From Haemophilus massiliensis (GTDB taxonomy: Bacteria > Pseudomonadota > Gammaproteobacteria > Enterobacterales > Pasteurellaceae), in NCBI GenBank assembly GCA_000752995.2, contig LM994635.1:416255-473484 (forward strand): 57,230 nt of DNA. Direction: 5' to 3'. Below the pieces are notes generated by a model. That model made no database searches. It was not told the origin of the DNA and was given only the letters and a program-made list of their open reading frames with translations. The translations under genes and the position numbers were made by a program. Of this stretch, positions 16,075 to 28,600 are shown piece by piece. Each line of letters begins with the position of its first letter. Position 1 is the stretch's first letter.

Positions 16075-17395
16075 TTCAAGCAAACCGTTAAAAGCCACTT
16101 CGTCCCTTCAGGAGTGGCTTTCTTATTTAGAACATAGCCATATTAAGGCGATTGATTTGGGACTGGAGCGGGTTGCCGCGGTGGCACAGGCATTGGATTT
16201 ATTGACTCCGGCGCCTTTTGTGATCACCGTCGGCGGCACCAATGGCAAAGGCACGACCTGCCGTTTGCTGGAAACGCTGTTGCTGAACGCAGGGTATCGT
16301 GTTGGGGTGTATTCGTCGCCACATTTGCTGCGTTATAACGAACGGGTGCGAATTCAAAACAGCGAGCTGGACGACGAAGCCCATTGCCGAGCGTTTGCTT
16401 TTATTGAACGGCATAAAACCCAATCGTTAACGTATTTTGAATTCAGTACATTGGCCGCGTTGTATTTATTCAAACAGGCAAAATTGGATGTAGTTATTCT
16501 GGAAGTCGGGTTGGGCGGTCGTTTGGATGCGACGAATATTGTTGACAGCGATATTGCGCTGATTACTAGCGTTGATATTGATCACACGGATTTCCTCGGT
16601 TCGACGCGCGAACAAATCGGGTTTGAAAAAGCCGGCATTTTTCGTGCCGGCAAACCGGTGGTAATCGGCGAACCGGATATTCCGGCATCCATGCTGGAAC
16701 AGGCGCATAAGCTGGGCTGTCCGTTAGCTTGCCGCGATCAGGATTGGCGGTTTACGCTGCAAGGTGAAACTTGGGACTGGCAGAATGAAAAAGTGCGGTG
16801 GAAAAATCTGCCGTTTGCGCAAATTCCGCTCGCTAACGCCGCGACTGCACTGGCTGCAATTCAATATTTACCTTTTGTTATTACGCCGCAGCATATTCGC
16901 CAAGCATTGCAGCAAGTGGCGTTAACCGGACGCTTTCAAACCTTGTCGGCGGAAAAACGCACGGCGCTGGGACGATGCCTTGGAAAACCGGTTGAGAGGT
17001 TGCCGCGCGTGATCATTGACGTCGGACATAATCCTCATGCTGCGCGCTATTTAGCCGAAAAACTGACCGCACTTAAAGGGCGGAGCGACGGTAAAATAAT
17101 CGCAGTGTGCGGCATTCTGAAAGATAAAGATGCCGTCGGAGTGTTGATGCCGTTGCTACCGTTGGTTGATTATTGGTATTGTGTAGGATTGAACGGCGAG
17201 CGTGGGCAATCCGGCGAAGCATTATTTGTGACACTGCAACAAACGGCAGGGGCGGCGCATCAATCCGTGGCAGGAGAAAGCGCAAACAATGTGGCGCAAG
17301 GCGTGCAAAGTGCGGTAGGAAATGCACAGAAAAACGATACGGTACTGATATTCGGTTCTTTCCATACCGTTGGTGATTTTCTGGCAATGCTGTGA
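16067..17395 (+). CDS. folC: Bifunctional folylpolyglutamate/dihydrofolate synthase
   Basis: A 442-residue ATP-dependent ligase that makes dihydrofolate from dihydropteroate and adds glutamates to folates. The Mur-ligase P-loop is [11 protein letters not shown] near residues 54-64, followed by [15 protein letters not shown] and [15 protein letters not shown] chose the ATG at 16067, which overlaps the accD stop, over a TTG at 16058. The accD-folC order is common in gamma-proteobacteria. It holds three uptake cores (near 16791, 17064, 17308), an unusual number for one gene. Confidence 0.96.
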   Translation: MNNSSKPLKATSSLQEWLSYLEHSHIKAIDLGLERVAAVAQALDLLTPAPFVITVGGTNGKGTTCRLLETLLLNAGYRVGVYSSPHLLRYNERVRIQNSELDDEAHCRAFAFIERHKTQSLTYFEFSTLAALYLFKQAKLDVVILEVGLGGRLDATNIVDSDIALITSVDIDHTDFLGSTREQIGFEKAGIFRAGKPVVIGEPDIPASMLEQAHKLGCPLACRDQDWRFTLQGETWDWQNEKVRWKNLPFAQIPLANAATALAAIQYLPFVITPQHIRQALQQVALTGRFQTLSAEKRTALGRCLGKPVERLPRVIIDVGHNPHAARYLAEKLTALKGRSDGKIIAVCGILKDKDAVGVLMPLLPLVDYWYCVGLNGERGQSGEALFVTLQQTAGAAHQSVAGESANNVAQGVQSAVGNAQKNDTVLIFGSFHTVGDFLAML

Positions 17396-17403
17396 GGAAA
17401 ATA

Positions 17404-17433
17404 ACGGGCGGTCGATATACCGCCCGCTGTTTT
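17404..17433. terminator. Strong hairpin between convergent folC and cls
   Basis: CGGGCGGT (17405-17412) pairs with ACCGCCCG (17419-17426) around a 6-base loop and is followed by CTGTTTTA. It should end folC transcription, and possibly cls transcription from the other side. Confidence 0.8.
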
Positions 17434-17444
17434 ATGATATTCTT

Positions 17445-18908
17445 TTACAGCAGCGGGCTGAACAGGAAAAACAGACGCTCGATAATGCGGTGATGAACCG
17501 GGCGTGTCTTCCATTTTGCATAATCCAATTGAGTGGAATTATTCAGATAATTTTCCTGTAATAATGTGATTTCATTGGCAAAAGCCAAATCTTCCACCAC
17601 CATAGTGACTTCAAAATTGAGCAGAAAACTGCGCATATCCATGTTTACCGTCCCAACCAGCGCCAGCCGATTGTCGATCAATATGCTTTTTGTGTGCAGC
17701 AATCCTTTGTTGAATTTATAGATTTTGACCCCGGCCGCCATCAGATCGTCAAAAAAGGTGCGGCTCGCCCAGCCGACCATAACCGAATCGTTTTTCTCCG
17801 GTAAAATCAATGTCACCTCAACGCCACGCAGTGCCGCGATCTGTAACGCTTCGGCGATACTGTGGCTGGGTACGAAGTAAGGCGATGTGATAGTGATGCT
17901 TTTGCGTGCGGAGAAAATCGCAAGGGACAGTGATTGTGCCATCAGATCATCAGGAAAGCCCGGACCGGTCGCCAAAATTTGCACTGCATGGGAATTGTCG
18001 TTGTCTATCGGCAGCAGCGGACAGTCGGGCAACGCCAATGGTAATTCGCGTTCGGTTTCAATTTCCCAGTCCCACGCATGCAGGCTGTTGAGCACCGGCG
18101 ACACCGGACCGTTGATACGTACCATAATATCAATCCATTCGCCCACATGACTGTCTTGTTTGAAATATTTGGGGTCAACCATATTCATACTGCCGGTATA
18201 GGACAATTGATTATCGATCACAATAATTTTGCGGTGCTGGCGTAAATCAATCCGGCTGAGAAACATACGCAATAAATTCACATGCAGCGCTTCGGTGATT
18301 TCAATGCCGTTATCCCGCATGATTTTACAGCTATGGCTTTTCAGAAAACTGCGGCTGCCTACGCTGTCGAGCAGAATTCGGATTGCCACGCCGCGGCGGC
18401 GGGCGTTAATCAGTGCGGTTTGCACCTGATTGATCAGTCCTCCGTCAGACCAGATATAAAACACCATATTGATAGTCTGCGTGGCGGCATCAATATCACG
18501 GATAATGCTGTTGATAATGCTTGCTGGCGTATCCAGAATATGCAATTCATTACCCAGCACACAGGGAATATGCAGCCGTTTTTTCGCCAGATCGAACAGC
18601 GGGCGATAAAGCAGGGTATTGCGAGTATTGATAAGATTGTGGCACTGAGCGAGATTATCAAACCAGCAATTGAATTTCGGCAATTGGCTGCGAAACGCCT
18701 TTGCCCGCCGAGTGCCGAGATTAATTTCACCGAAAATCAAATAAGCGAGAATACCAACCACCGGCACCAGATAAATCACCATCAGCCAAGACAAGGTGGC
18801 GGAGACCGATTGTTTTTTAATGATCAACCGCAGTGTAATGGAAATGGTCAGCACCCAAATTATAGCGGGGATAATGTATGGTATAATTTGCTCAATGGAA
18901 AAACGCAT
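17445..18908 (-). CDS. cls: Cardiolipin synthase
   Basis: A 487-residue phospholipase D-family enzyme that joins two phosphatidylglycerols into cardiolipin at the inner membrane. Two N-terminal membrane segments are visible (IIPYIIPAIIWVLTISITLR and LSWLMVIYLVPVVGILAYLI). Both HKD motifs are intact: HRKIIVIDNQLSYTGSMN in the first half and HTKSILIDNRLALVGTVNMD in the second. It has the length of ClsA. It is divergent from the pseudouridine synthase gene, with about 30 bp between the starts. Confidence 0.95.
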   Translation of the reverse strand: MRFSIEQIIPYIIPAIIWVLTISITLRLIIKKQSVSATLSWLMVIYLVPVVGILAYLIFGEINLGTRRAKAFRSQLPKFNCWFDNLAQCHNLINTRNTLLYRPLFDLAKKRLHIPCVLGNELHILDTPASIINSIIRDIDAATQTINMVFYIWSDGGLINQVQTALINARRRGVAIRILLDSVGSRSFLKSHSCKIMRDNGIEITEALHVNLLRMFLSRIDLRQHRKIIVIDNQLSYTGSMNMVDPKYFKQDSHVGEWIDIMVRINGPVSPVLNSLHAWDWEIETERELPLALPDCPLLPIDNDNSHAVQILATGPGFPDDLMAQSLSLAIFSARKSITITSPYFVPSHSIAEALQIAALRGVEVTLILPEKNDSVMVGWASRTFFDDLMAAGVKIYKFNKGLLHTKSILIDNRLALVGTVNMDMRSFLLNFEVTMVVEDLAFANEITLLQENYLNNSTQLDYAKWKTRPVHHRIIERLFFLFSPLL

Positions 18909-18938
18909 TATTTTTTAACCGCACTTTATTTAATCACT

Positions 18939-19601
18939 ATGCAACCTATTGAAATAGTTTACACCCATCCGGATTTCATCATTATTAATAAGCCTTGTGG
19001 TGTCAGCGTACACAAAGATAACAATGCTATCGGTCTGACTGCAATTGTTGCGCGTCAGCTCCGGCGGCCGAAGGTCTGGCTGGTACACCGGTTGGATAAA
19101 GTCACCTCAGGCTTATTGATATTGGCTTTAAATGAACAGTCCGCCGCGCAATTATCCCACCTATTTGCGCAACATGCCATTCAAAAAACGTATCTTGCAT
19201 TATCTGTGCATAAACCGAAGAAAAAACAAGGCGTTATTGCCGGCGATATGGCAAAGGCGAGAGGCGGCGCGTGGAAACTCACCCGGCAACGTGAAAATCC
19301 CGCGATCACCCGCTTTGTTTCAATCAGCTGCGAGGCGAATTTGCGACTGTTTGTGTTATCGCCGCAAACCGGCAGAACCCATCAGCTGCGGGTAGCGATG
19401 AAAAGCCTCGGCAGCCCGATTCTAGGCGATGAGCTGTATGGCGGAAAGGCAGAAAAATCCGACCGCACTTATTTGCATGCCTATGCCTTGAATTTCATTT
19501 ATCAAGGCGAAGAGATTGCGTTGCGTCTTATGCCAAAGTGCGGTGCATTTTTTAATAAAAATTCAGTGCGGGAGGCGATCTGCGCGCAAAAAACCAAATA
19601 A
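18939..19601 (+). CDS. RluA-family RNA pseudouridine synthase (TIGR01621-like)
   Basis: A 220-residue protein with the RluA catalytic motif VHRLDKVTSGLLIL (catalytic Asp) and the conserved SPQTGRTHQLRVAMKSLGSP. It starts MQPIEIVYTHPDFIIINKP without an S4 domain. This resembles a small family seen in H. influenzae whose RNA target is not known to me. The reading frame stays open far upstream over cls, but the ATG at 18939 is the first codon that gives the family sequence. Two uptake cores lie inside (near 19462 and 19535). Confidence 0.9.
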   Translation: MQPIEIVYTHPDFIIINKPCGVSVHKDNNAIGLTAIVARQLRRPKVWLVHRLDKVTSGLLILALNEQSAAQLSHLFAQHAIQKTYLALSVHKPKKKQGVIAGDMAKARGGAWKLTRQRENPAITRFVSISCEANLRLFVLSPQTGRTHQLRVAMKSLGSPILGDELYGGKAEKSDRTYLHAYALNFIYQGEEIALRLMPKCGAFFNKNSVREAICAQKTK

Positions 19602-19635
19602 TCGCCGAAACCACGAATAAAGGCGTGATTTTTTA
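19601..19635 (+). terminator. Weak terminator after the pseudouridine synthase gene
   Basis: CGCC near 19603 can pair with GGCG near 19622, followed by GTGA and a run of six T. I see no attenuator or leader peptide for pheST in the remaining bases before 19696. Confidence 0.4.
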
Positions 19636-19656
19636 ACATGTTAGTATTATCATTGA

Positions 19657-20685
<1,029 letters not shown>

Positions 20686-20747
20686 TGAGATGACAGGCAA
20701 CAATAAGATATGCCTTGGTAATGTAACGAATCGGACAGAGAAATATT

Positions 20748-23135
20748 ATGAAATTTAGCGAATTATGGGTGCGTGAATGGGTAAATCCGGCAATTGACAC
20801 GGAACAGTTATGCGAACAAATCACCATGTTGGGGCTGGAAGTCGACGGCGTGGATAATGTTGCCGGTACATTTACCGGGGTTGTGGTTGGCGAAGTGGTG
20901 GAATGCGCAGCGCATCCGGACGCGGACAAATTGCGCGTCACCAAAGTGGATGTCGGCGGTGCGACGTTATTGGATATTGTGTGCGGCGCACCGAACTGCC
21001 GTCAGGGATTAAAAGTCGCTTGTGCCATCGAAGGTGCGCTGTTGCCCGGTAATTTTAAAATTAAAAAGACAACACTGCGCGGTCAGCCTTCCGAAGGCAT
21101 GCTGTGCTCCTATAACGAATTGGGTATTTCCGATGATCACAGCGGTATTATAGAATTACCTGCCGATGCGCCGATTGGGGCGAATTTGCGGGACTATTTG
21201 AAACTGGACGACAACACCATTGAAATCAGCCTTACGCCCAATCGTGCCGATTGCTTGAGTATTGCCGGCATTGCGCGTGAAATCGGGGTGTTGAACCGTA
21301 TGTCGGTTAATACGCCGCACATTGAACCGGTTGAAGCCAGCATCACGGATAAAGTCGCCATTGATGTGTCTGCGCCAAACGCCTGCCCGCGTTATTTACT
21401 GCGTGTTATTAAAAATGTCAATGTGAAGGCGCAAACACCGGTTTGGATGAAAGAAAAACTGCGTCGCTGCGATATTCGTTCGATCGATCCGATTGTAGAT
21501 ATTACCAATTATATTCTGCTTGAACTCGGACAGCCGATGCATGCTTTTGATGCCGCGCGGGTCAGTCAGCCTGTGCAGGTGCGTATGGCACGAGAAGGGG
21601 AAGAATTGGTTTTATTGGACGGTACTACCGCCAAGTTACAAACCAATACTTTAGTCATCGCCGATCAAAAAGGCGCGCTGGCAATGGCCGGCATTTTCGG
21701 CGGTGAAGCCAGCGGTGTTAACGGCGAAACCACAGACATTATTCTTGAATCGGCATTTTTTGCACCGCTTGCTATCACCGGTCGAGCCAGACAATATGGT
21801 TTGCATACTGATGCATCACACCGTTTTGAACGCGGCGTGGATTTTGCTTTGCAGCGTCATGCTATGGAACGAGCTACGGCACTGGTATTGCAAATCTGTG
21901 GCGGTGAAGCCGGTGAAATTTGCGAGGCGGTGAGCGATGAGCATTTACCGAAAGTAAAACAGGTTCAGTTACGTCGTCACAAATTGGATGCATTATTAGG
22001 TCATCATATTGAAACGGATACCGTAACCGACATTTTCCGTCGTTTAGGGTTTGAGGTCAGTTATGCGGCAGGCGTTTGGCGCGTGACATCCGCCAGCTGG
22101 CGTTTTGATATTGAGATTGAAGAAGATTTGATTGAAGAGGTGGCGCGGATTTACGGTTACAACAGTATTCCGAATCATGCGCCGCTGGCACATCTGCAAA
22201 TGAAAATGATTCCGGAACATTTGCTGGAGCTTATTCGTGTGCGTACCGCATTTGTAGATAGCGATTATCAGGAAATCGTTTCGTACAGCTTTGTTGATCC
22301 TGATGTTCAGCAATTATTGTATCCGCAGCAGGAGGCGTTGATACTGCCGAATCCGATTTCGCGTGAAATGTCCGCGATGCGGGTATCACTGTTGCCGGGT
22401 TTATTGACAACAGTTGCTTATAATCAAAATCGCCAGCAAAGCCGGATTCGTATTTTTGAAGGTGGCTTGCGCTTTATTCCCGATACAGATGCGCCGTGTG
22501 GCGTTCGTCAGGAATTTATGCTTAGCGCGGCGATTGTCGGTGATAAACGTCCGCTTCATTGGGAACATAAAGGCGAAAATGCAGATTTCTTTGATCTGAA
22601 AGGGGATTTAGAGCGTATTTTATCCTTAACAAAGGCTGGAAATCGCCTGCGTTTTGTTGCAAAATCATATTCGGCGCTTCATCCGGGGCAATCGGCAGCC
22701 ATTATGCTGGACGATAAGGAAATCGGCTTTATCGGAACGGTGCATCCGAAAATCGTGCAGCAACTGGGATTATCCGGTAAACCGATTGTGTTTGAAATCG
22801 AATGGGCGGCAATTGCAGAACGGAATGTGCCGAATGCAAAAGAAATTTCCCGTTTTCCTGCTAATAAACGCGATATTGCCGTTGTGTTGGATAGCGATAT
22901 TCCGGCCGGCGAAGTATTGGATGCATGCCGTAATGCGGGCGGAAAACAATTGATGAATGTCGGTTTATTTGATGTCTATCAGGGTTCGAATTTACCGGAA
23001 GGGAAGAAAAGTCTGGCCATCAGTCTGACAATCCAAGACACGGAAAAAACGCTGGAAGAAAAAGATATCAATGCGGTGATTTCTGTTATATTATCCGAGC
23101 TGAAACAACGCTTTAACGCTTATTTGAGAGATTAG
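20748..23135 (+). CDS. pheT: Phenylalanyl-tRNA synthetase beta subunit
   Basis: A 795-residue partner of PheS of normal length. An OB-fold tRNA-binding domain (about 40-150, [20 protein letters not shown]) is followed by the B3/B4 editing domain, B5 (about 400-475) and a C-terminal anticodon-binding FDX-ACB domain ([20 protein letters not shown], then [20 protein letters not shown]). It follows pheS by 62 bp and precedes ihfA by 3 bp. Confidence 0.97.
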   Translation: MKFSELWVREWVNPAIDTEQLCEQITMLGLEVDGVDNVAGTFTGVVVGEVVECAAHPDADKLRVTKVDVGGATLLDIVCGAPNCRQGLKVACAIEGALLPGNFKIKKTTLRGQPSEGMLCSYNELGISDDHSGIIELPADAPIGANLRDYLKLDDNTIEISLTPNRADCLSIAGIAREIGVLNRMSVNTPHIEPVEASITDKVAIDVSAPNACPRYLLRVIKNVNVKAQTPVWMKEKLRRCDIRSIDPIVDITNYILLELGQPMHAFDAARVSQPVQVRMAREGEELVLLDGTTAKLQTNTLVIADQKGALAMAGIFGGEASGVNGETTDIILESAFFAPLAITGRARQYGLHTDASHRFERGVDFALQRHAMERATALVLQICGGEAGEICEAVSDEHLPKVKQVQLRRHKLDALLGHHIETDTVTDIFRRLGFEVSYAAGVWRVTSASWRFDIEIEEDLIEEVARIYGYNSIPNHAPLAHLQMKMIPEHLLELIRVRTAFVDSDYQEIVSYSFVDPDVQQLLYPQQEALILPNPISREMSAMRVSLLPGLLTTVAYNQNRQQSRIRIFEGGLRFIPDTDAPCGVRQEFMLSAAIVGDKRPLHWEHKGENADFFDLKGDLERILSLTKAGNRLRFVAKSYSALHPGQSAAIMLDDKEIGFIGTVHPKIVQQLGLSGKPIVFEIEWAAIAERNVPNAKEISRFPANKRDIAVVLDSDIPAGEVLDACRNAGGKQLMNVGLFDVYQGSNLPEGKKSLAISLTIQDTEKTLEEKDINAVISVILSELKQRFNAYLRD

Positions 23136-23138
23136 ATT

Positions 23139-23435
23139 ATGACACTGACCAAAGTAGAACTCGCAGACAGCTTAATTGAGAAACACAATTTAAACAAACG
23201 TGACGCCAAAGAATTGGTTGAACGTTTTTTTGAAGAAATTCGTCTGGCATTAGAAAGCGGGCGGGATGTTAAATTATCCGGTTTCGGTAATTTTGAGCTG
23301 AGAGATAAATCCTCGCGTCCCGGACGTAATCCGAAAACCGGCGAAAGTGTTCCCGTTTCCGCGCGCCGGGTTGTGGTGTTCAAACCCGGTCAGAAACTGC
23401 GCAGCAGAGTGGAAAAAACCAAACCGAAAAACTAA
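23139..23435 (+). CDS. ihfA: Integration host factor alpha subunit
   Basis: A 98-residue DNA-bending protein of the HU/IHF family. The DNA-binding arm signature [20 protein letters not shown] with the conserved NPKTGE and the intercalating proline context are present. It pairs with IhfB to bend DNA sharply at sites used in transcription and recombination. It lies 3 bp behind pheT, the same order as in E. coli and, as I recall, H. influenzae. Confidence 0.97.
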   Translation: MTLTKVELADSLIEKHNLNKRDAKELVERFFEEIRLALESGRDVKLSGFGNFELRDKSSRPGRNPKTGESVPVSARRVVVFKPGQKLRSRVEKTKPKN

Positions 23436-23446
23436 TCTTCTTGCAT

Positions 23447-23475
23447 AAGCTATCCGGCATTTGCGGATAGCTTTT
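23447..23475 (+). terminator. Terminator after ihfA
   Basis: AAGCTATCCG (23447-23456) pairs with CGGATAGCTT (23464-23473), followed by TT, giving a classic hairpin plus T-run in the ihfA-nlpC gap. Confidence 0.85.
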
Positions 23476-23501
23476 CATTATGTTGTATAGAGGGAAAACC
23501 A

Positions 23502-23987
23502 ATGCGTTTAGTTAAAACAGGGTTAATAACAAGCTGCATTGTCTTTTTAGCTGCTTGTTCAAGTTCGACGCCCCGTTATTCTTCCATTGATTACAAAGGT
23601 CAGTTAGACGATCCGATTATGGTAATCGCCTTGTTAAGCGAACAGCAGTACGAATGGGCGGGAACACCTTACATACTGGGTGGACAAAGTCGCAATGGCG
23701 TTGACTGCTCAGGCTTTGTGCAAACCACGTTTCTCGATCGCTTCGGTATCCGCTTACCGCGTTCGACCAGAGAACAGGCAAATTACGGTACCAAAATCAG
23801 CAAGAGCGAGATTCAGACTGGTGATTTGGTGTTTTTCAAAACCGGTCGAGGTCCGAACGGTTACCATGTCGGTATTTACGTAAAAGAGGATAAATTCCTG
23901 CACGCCTCGACCAAAGGCGGCGTGATTTACTCTTCCATGAACAGCCCGTACTGGCAAAAAGCCTATTGGCAAACCCGACGCATTTAA
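23502..23987 (+). CDS. nlpC: NlpC/P60-family lipoprotein peptidase
   Basis: A 161-residue outer-envelope lipoprotein. The lipobox LAAC gives the lipidated Cys19. The NlpC/P60 papain-like domain has catalytic Cys69 in GVDCSGF, His122 in YHVGIYV and His134 in KFLHAS. The family cleaves peptide bonds in peptidoglycan stems. It is similar to NlpC and MepS of E. coli; the neighbourhood after ihfA favours NlpC. Its exact cell wall bond cannot be told from sequence. Confidence 0.9.
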   Translation: MRLVKTGLITSCIVFLAACSSSTPRYSSIDYKGQLDDPIMVIALLSEQQYEWAGTPYILGGQSRNGVDCSGFVQTTFLDRFGIRLPRSTREQANYGTKISKSEIQTGDLVFFKTGRGPNGYHVGIYVKEDKFLHASTKGGVIYSSMNSPYWQKAYWQTRRI

Positions 23988-24013
23988 GCGACAGCCGTTA
24001 AATACTCTTATGC

Positions 24014-24122
24014 AAAGTGCGGTGAAAAAACGAGTTGAATTTTCACCGCACTTTTATTATCAATGAACTTATTGCACCGTAAAAGTGCGGTGAAATAACC
24101 GCCCGATTAAGGTGCAATTTTT
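24014..24122. terminator. Two stacked hairpins with three uptake sequences between nlpC and putP
   Basis: AAAGTGCGGTGAAAA (24014-24028) pairs with TTTTCACCGCACTTTT (24040-24055). A second stem, ATTGCACC (24071-24078) with GGTGCAAT (24111-24118), encloses a third uptake core and ends in a T-run. The genes converge here, so both directions need termination. Confidence 0.75.
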
Positions 24123-24133
24123 ATTTATTGCGA

Positions 24134-25639
24134 TTACGCCTGACTTCTGCGGTTAAATTCCGCCAGCGCTTGATCAAATTTCTCCGCCACTTGTGTATTT
24201 ACCGGCGCAAACACAGAAGAGGTAATTGTGATAAATGAACAGACTAAAAAGCCCGGAATGATTTCATATAATTTAGCCAGATCTTCCCAGCCCCAATATT
24301 GCATTAACGGGCTCCAGATCACAACGGTCAGCGCACCGGAAAGCATGCCCCAAAGTGCGGCTTTAGAGCTGATATTGCGGTTAAATAACGATAAAATAAC
24401 CACCGGACCAAACGCCGCACCAAAGCCTGCCCAGGCGTAGGAAACCAAACTCATTACTTTAGAATTCGGATCTTGTGCGATGAGCATTGCGATAGCCGCA
24501 ATGGCTAACACCATCAGCCGTCCGACCCAGACCAATTCCTGACTGGAGGCGGTTTTACGGAAAAAGCCTTTGTAGAAGTCTTCCGTAATTGCAGCGGAAC
24601 ACATCAATAATTGAGCAGAAAGGGTACTCATAATCGCAGCCAGAATAGCGGATAACACAATGCCGACAATCCAAGGATTAAACATTTGTTTCGACAATTC
24701 GATAAAGACGGATTCCGCATTTTCCAGTTCGATATTGCCAGCGGTGAAGTAGGCGAGCCCGAAATAGCCGACGGCAACCGCACCGCCCAGACATAAAAAC
24801 ATCCAGCCGATACCGATTCGCCGCGCCTTAACCAAAGATTGTACGGAGTCGGCTGCCATAAAACGCGCTAGAATATGGGGCTGACCGAAATAGCCTAATC
24901 CCCAGGCTAAGGCGGAAACGACACCGATACCCGAAACATTGTGCAGCCAGTTGGAATAGGGAATTTGCGTCAGCGTCGATTTGTTTTCCAACGCTATGCT
25001 GATTTCTTCCCAGCTCAGGTTTATCAGCACCATGACCGGTGCGAGCAGCAAAGCGAAGATCATTAAGGTTGCCTGAATGGTATCACTCCAAGAGACCGCC
25101 AGATAACCGCCGATAAAGGTATAAATGATCGTCGCCAGCGCGCCGAACCAAAGTGCGGTGGCATATTCCAGCCCTAACAGGCTTTGGAATAGTTTCGCCC
25201 CCGCCACTACGCCGGATGCGCAGTAAATGGTAAAGAAAAACAGGATAATCGCAGAAGAAATAATTTTTAGCGCTTTCTTCTGGCGCGGAAAGCGCTGCGC
25301 GAAAAATTCGGGCAAGGTCAACGCATTGGCATAATTTTCGGTGAAAATACGCAACCGCCCGGCAACAACACGATAATTCATATATGCACCGATAGTTAAA
25401 CCGATGGCGATCCAAGCCTCCGATAACCCGGAAAGAAAAATGGCGCCCGGTAATCCCATCAGCAGCCAGCCCGACATGTCCGACGCGCCGGCAGACATCG
25501 CTGTAACAAAACTGCCCATTTTTCGTCCGCCAAGGATATAATCGTCAAAGTTGGTGGTTGAGCGATACGCATAAATGCCGATGCCCAGAATAATAATCAG
25601 ATAAAGCCCAAAGGTAATATAAATTTGATTATTCTGCAT
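24134..25639 (-). CDS. putP: Sodium/proline symporter
   Basis: A 501-residue sodium:solute symporter with about thirteen membrane segments. The SSS-family signatures are visible: GGRKMGSFVTAMSAGASDMSG near residues 37-57, and WGLGYFGQPHILARFMA near the middle. It imports L-proline with sodium for use by PutA, whose gene ends 17 bp upstream, so putA-putP form one operon. An uptake core lies inside near 25151. Confidence 0.95.
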   Translation of the reverse strand: MQNNQIYITFGLYLIIILGIGIYAYRSTTNFDDYILGGRKMGSFVTAMSAGASDMSGWLLMGLPGAIFLSGLSEAWIAIGLTIGAYMNYRVVAGRLRIFTENYANALTLPEFFAQRFPRQKKALKIISSAIILFFFTIYCASGVVAGAKLFQSLLGLEYATALWFGALATIIYTFIGGYLAVSWSDTIQATLMIFALLLAPVMVLINLSWEEISIALENKSTLTQIPYSNWLHNVSGIGVVSALAWGLGYFGQPHILARFMAADSVQSLVKARRIGIGWMFLCLGGAVAVGYFGLAYFTAGNIELENAESVFIELSKQMFNPWIVGIVLSAILAAIMSTLSAQLLMCSAAITEDFYKGFFRKTASSQELVWVGRLMVLAIAAIAMLIAQDPNSKVMSLVSYAWAGFGAAFGPVVILSLFNRNISSKAALWGMLSGALTVVIWSPLMQYWGWEDLAKLYEIIPGFLVCSFITITSSVFAPVNTQVAEKFDQALAEFNRRSQA

Positions 25640-25656
25640 AATATGCTCCTTAACTG

Positions 25657-28600
25657 TTATTGTTCCTGCGCCGCCATTAAGGAAGCATTTCCGCCTGCCG
25701 CTGTGGTATTTTCACTGCGTGAGAACTCATCATACAGCGGCATAATATCCTGAGTGTCACGCCAATCATAACATTTAAAAATCGCACGATGATGTTGCGC
25801 ATGCCATAATCTCTGTTCTTTGCTTAGTGCGGTCAAAAATACGCCTTTTTGACAATGTTCGAAATCAGTCGATATGCGCACACCGTCTAAGGCGCCTTGT
25901 TTTGCCAACGGATGCTCAGGTTGCAGCAAAACGGAAAAACCGTGTTTGAGCAATTTTTGTGCCGCTTGTTCGGCTTGCACGGCATCTCCGTTTAAAATAG
26001 CAACCTCACAAGGTAAGTATGCTAGCGTATTTTCTTCCCCGGTAATGCTGTCCAGTACCGGTTTTGCCGTCAATAAGGCATCGGCATCGCCGAACTGACT
26101 GTGATATTGGGCGGTGCTGGTTAGCCGCTGTAAGTAAAACTCGCCGCCGGCTTTTGGCCCGGTGCCGGACAGTCCGTGACCGCCAAAAGGTTGCACGCCG
26201 ACCACTGCGCCGACAATATTACGGTTAACATAAAAATTACCACAGTTTAGATGATTTTCTACAAAATTGATCTGCTTGCGGATACGACTGTGGCAACCGC
26301 CGGTCAGCGCATAACCTTTGGCATTAACGGCAGCTAATAGCTTGCCTAATTCATCTTTACGATAAGTAATGATATGCAAAATCGGACCGAACACTTCACG
26401 CGTCAATTGATCCAGATTATCTAGCCAATAAGCGGCAGGCGCCACATAATGCCCTTGAGTCGGTGTTTCCAATTCCACATAACGGCGGGCAATTTGACGC
26501 ATTAAGGCTTTATGATTTTCCAGATTTTGTTTCGCTTCATTATCTATCACCGGACCGATATCCGTTGCCAATAATGCCGGATTGCCCACGCTCAGCTCCT
26601 GCATCGCCTCGCTAATCATCGTATAGAGTTTATCCGCAACATCCTCCTGCAATAACAAAATCCGCAGTGCGGAACAGCGCTGACCGGCGGAATCAAACGC
26701 CGAACTCAGCACATCGGCGGTAACTTGTTCTGATAAAGCGGAGGAATCGACCACCAACACATTTTGCCCGCCGGTTTCGGCAATCAATACCGGGTCGTGC
26801 TCGGCTTGCGCCAGTTGTGCGTTAATGGATTTTGCCACTTCTGTCGAACCGGTAAAGACTACCGCATCAAAAGGATATTTAACCAATTCCGCACCAATGT
26901 CTCCGGCGCCCAGAATGAGTTGTAGGGCAGAGCGGGGCAGCCCGGCTTGATAAAACAGATTGGCGGCGGCACAGGCAATCAGTGAGGTTTGTTCTGCGGG
27001 TTTGGCCACAACGGCGTTGCCGGCCGCCAATGACGCGGCAATTTGTCCGGTAAAGATTGCCAACGGGAAATTCCAAGGTGAAATACACAGTGCGGTTCCG
27101 CGTGGCGGCGCAAGTTTGTTTTCCTTTTCCAGCTGCTCGATTTGCACGCTGTAATAACGTAAAAAATCTACCGCTTCACGCAATTCCGCAATCGCATTCG
27201 GCAGGGTTTTACCGGCTTCCAGTACCGCTAATTTCATCAATAAGCCATAGTTTTGTTCATATAAATCAGCGGTTTTGCGTAAAATTGTGGCTTTTTCCAC
27301 CGCACTTTTTAGTCGCCAGTCGCTGCTTTTTGCGCTTGAAAATACCTTGTCTAAATAGGCTTTATTGAAAAATGCAACATCGCCCACTGATTGTTGCAAA
27401 TCCGCTGGGTTGAGGACCTGATGCGCTGCATCGTGACAATTCTCCTCAGCAAATGCGACCAAGGATTTCGCCGGCGGAATATCGGCTTGGTTAAATGCCT
27501 GTTCCAGCTGTTCCAAGGTCAGCTCGTTGGTTAAATCAAACCCGGCAGAATTTTGCCGATCGCTAAACAATGCCAGCGGGTGCCGCACCGCTTTGTTACT
27601 GTGCCCTTGTGATTCGGCATAGCGTTTCCACGGCGGCGTGACTAACTGTTCGGCCGGAATGGTTTCGTTCACTAACTGATGTACGAAAGATGAATTGGCA
27701 CCGTTTTCCAACAAACGGCGGACTAAGTAAGCGAGCAGGGTTTCATGTGTTCCCACCGGCGCATAAACACGAACTAAGCGATCGAAATTTTCTTTGCCGA
27801 TGATATTGTCATACAGCGTTTCGCCCATTCCGTGCAAACATTGAAATTCGTATTTTTTATCCTGACCGAGTTCATAAACAGTACAAAGAGTTTGCACGTT
27901 ATGCGTCGCAAATTGCGGATAAATCACATCTTGCGCATCCAGCAGTTTTTTGGCACAGGCGATATAAGAAATATCGGAATGATTTTTTCTGGTATATAGC
28001 GGAAAACCGTCTAAACCGTCGGTTTGTGCCCATTTGATTTCGCTGTCCCAATAAGCGCCTTTCACCAGTCTTATCATCAAATAGGCTTGTTTTTCTCTTG
28101 CCAGCGAAATGAGGTAATCAATCACCTTAGGGCAGCGTTTGGAATAGGCCTGTACCACAAATCCGATTCCGCGATAACCTTTTAACTCCGGCTCGTCCAA
28201 TAATTTTTCGATTAAATCCAATGACAGTTCAAGGCGATTGGCTTCTTCAGCATCAATGTTAACGCTGATGTCATATTCTTTGGCGGTAACAAACAGTTGT
28301 TTTAACTTAGGATACAGTTCGTCCATAACGCGATCATATTGCGCCCGACTGTAACGCGGATGAATGGCGGAGAGTTTTACCGATACGCTGTTTGAACGAT
28401 AAATATCACGTTGTTTCGACTCATTGCCGACAACGGTAATCGCCTGTAGATAATCCTGAAAATAACGCTGAGCGTCGGCTTTTGTCATTGCCGCTTCGCC
28501 AAGCATATCGAAGGAATAAGCGTAACCCTTGGCAATGCGTTTTTGTACCCGTTTTAGCGCGCTGGCAATGTCGGTGCCGGTAACGAACTGTTCGCCCAGA

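Noticed and set aside
18282..18938. Long open frame upstream of the pseudouridine synthase ATG
   Set aside because: It runs antisense through the well-supported cls gene and its translation shows no family features; the family sequence starts at the ATG at 18939.
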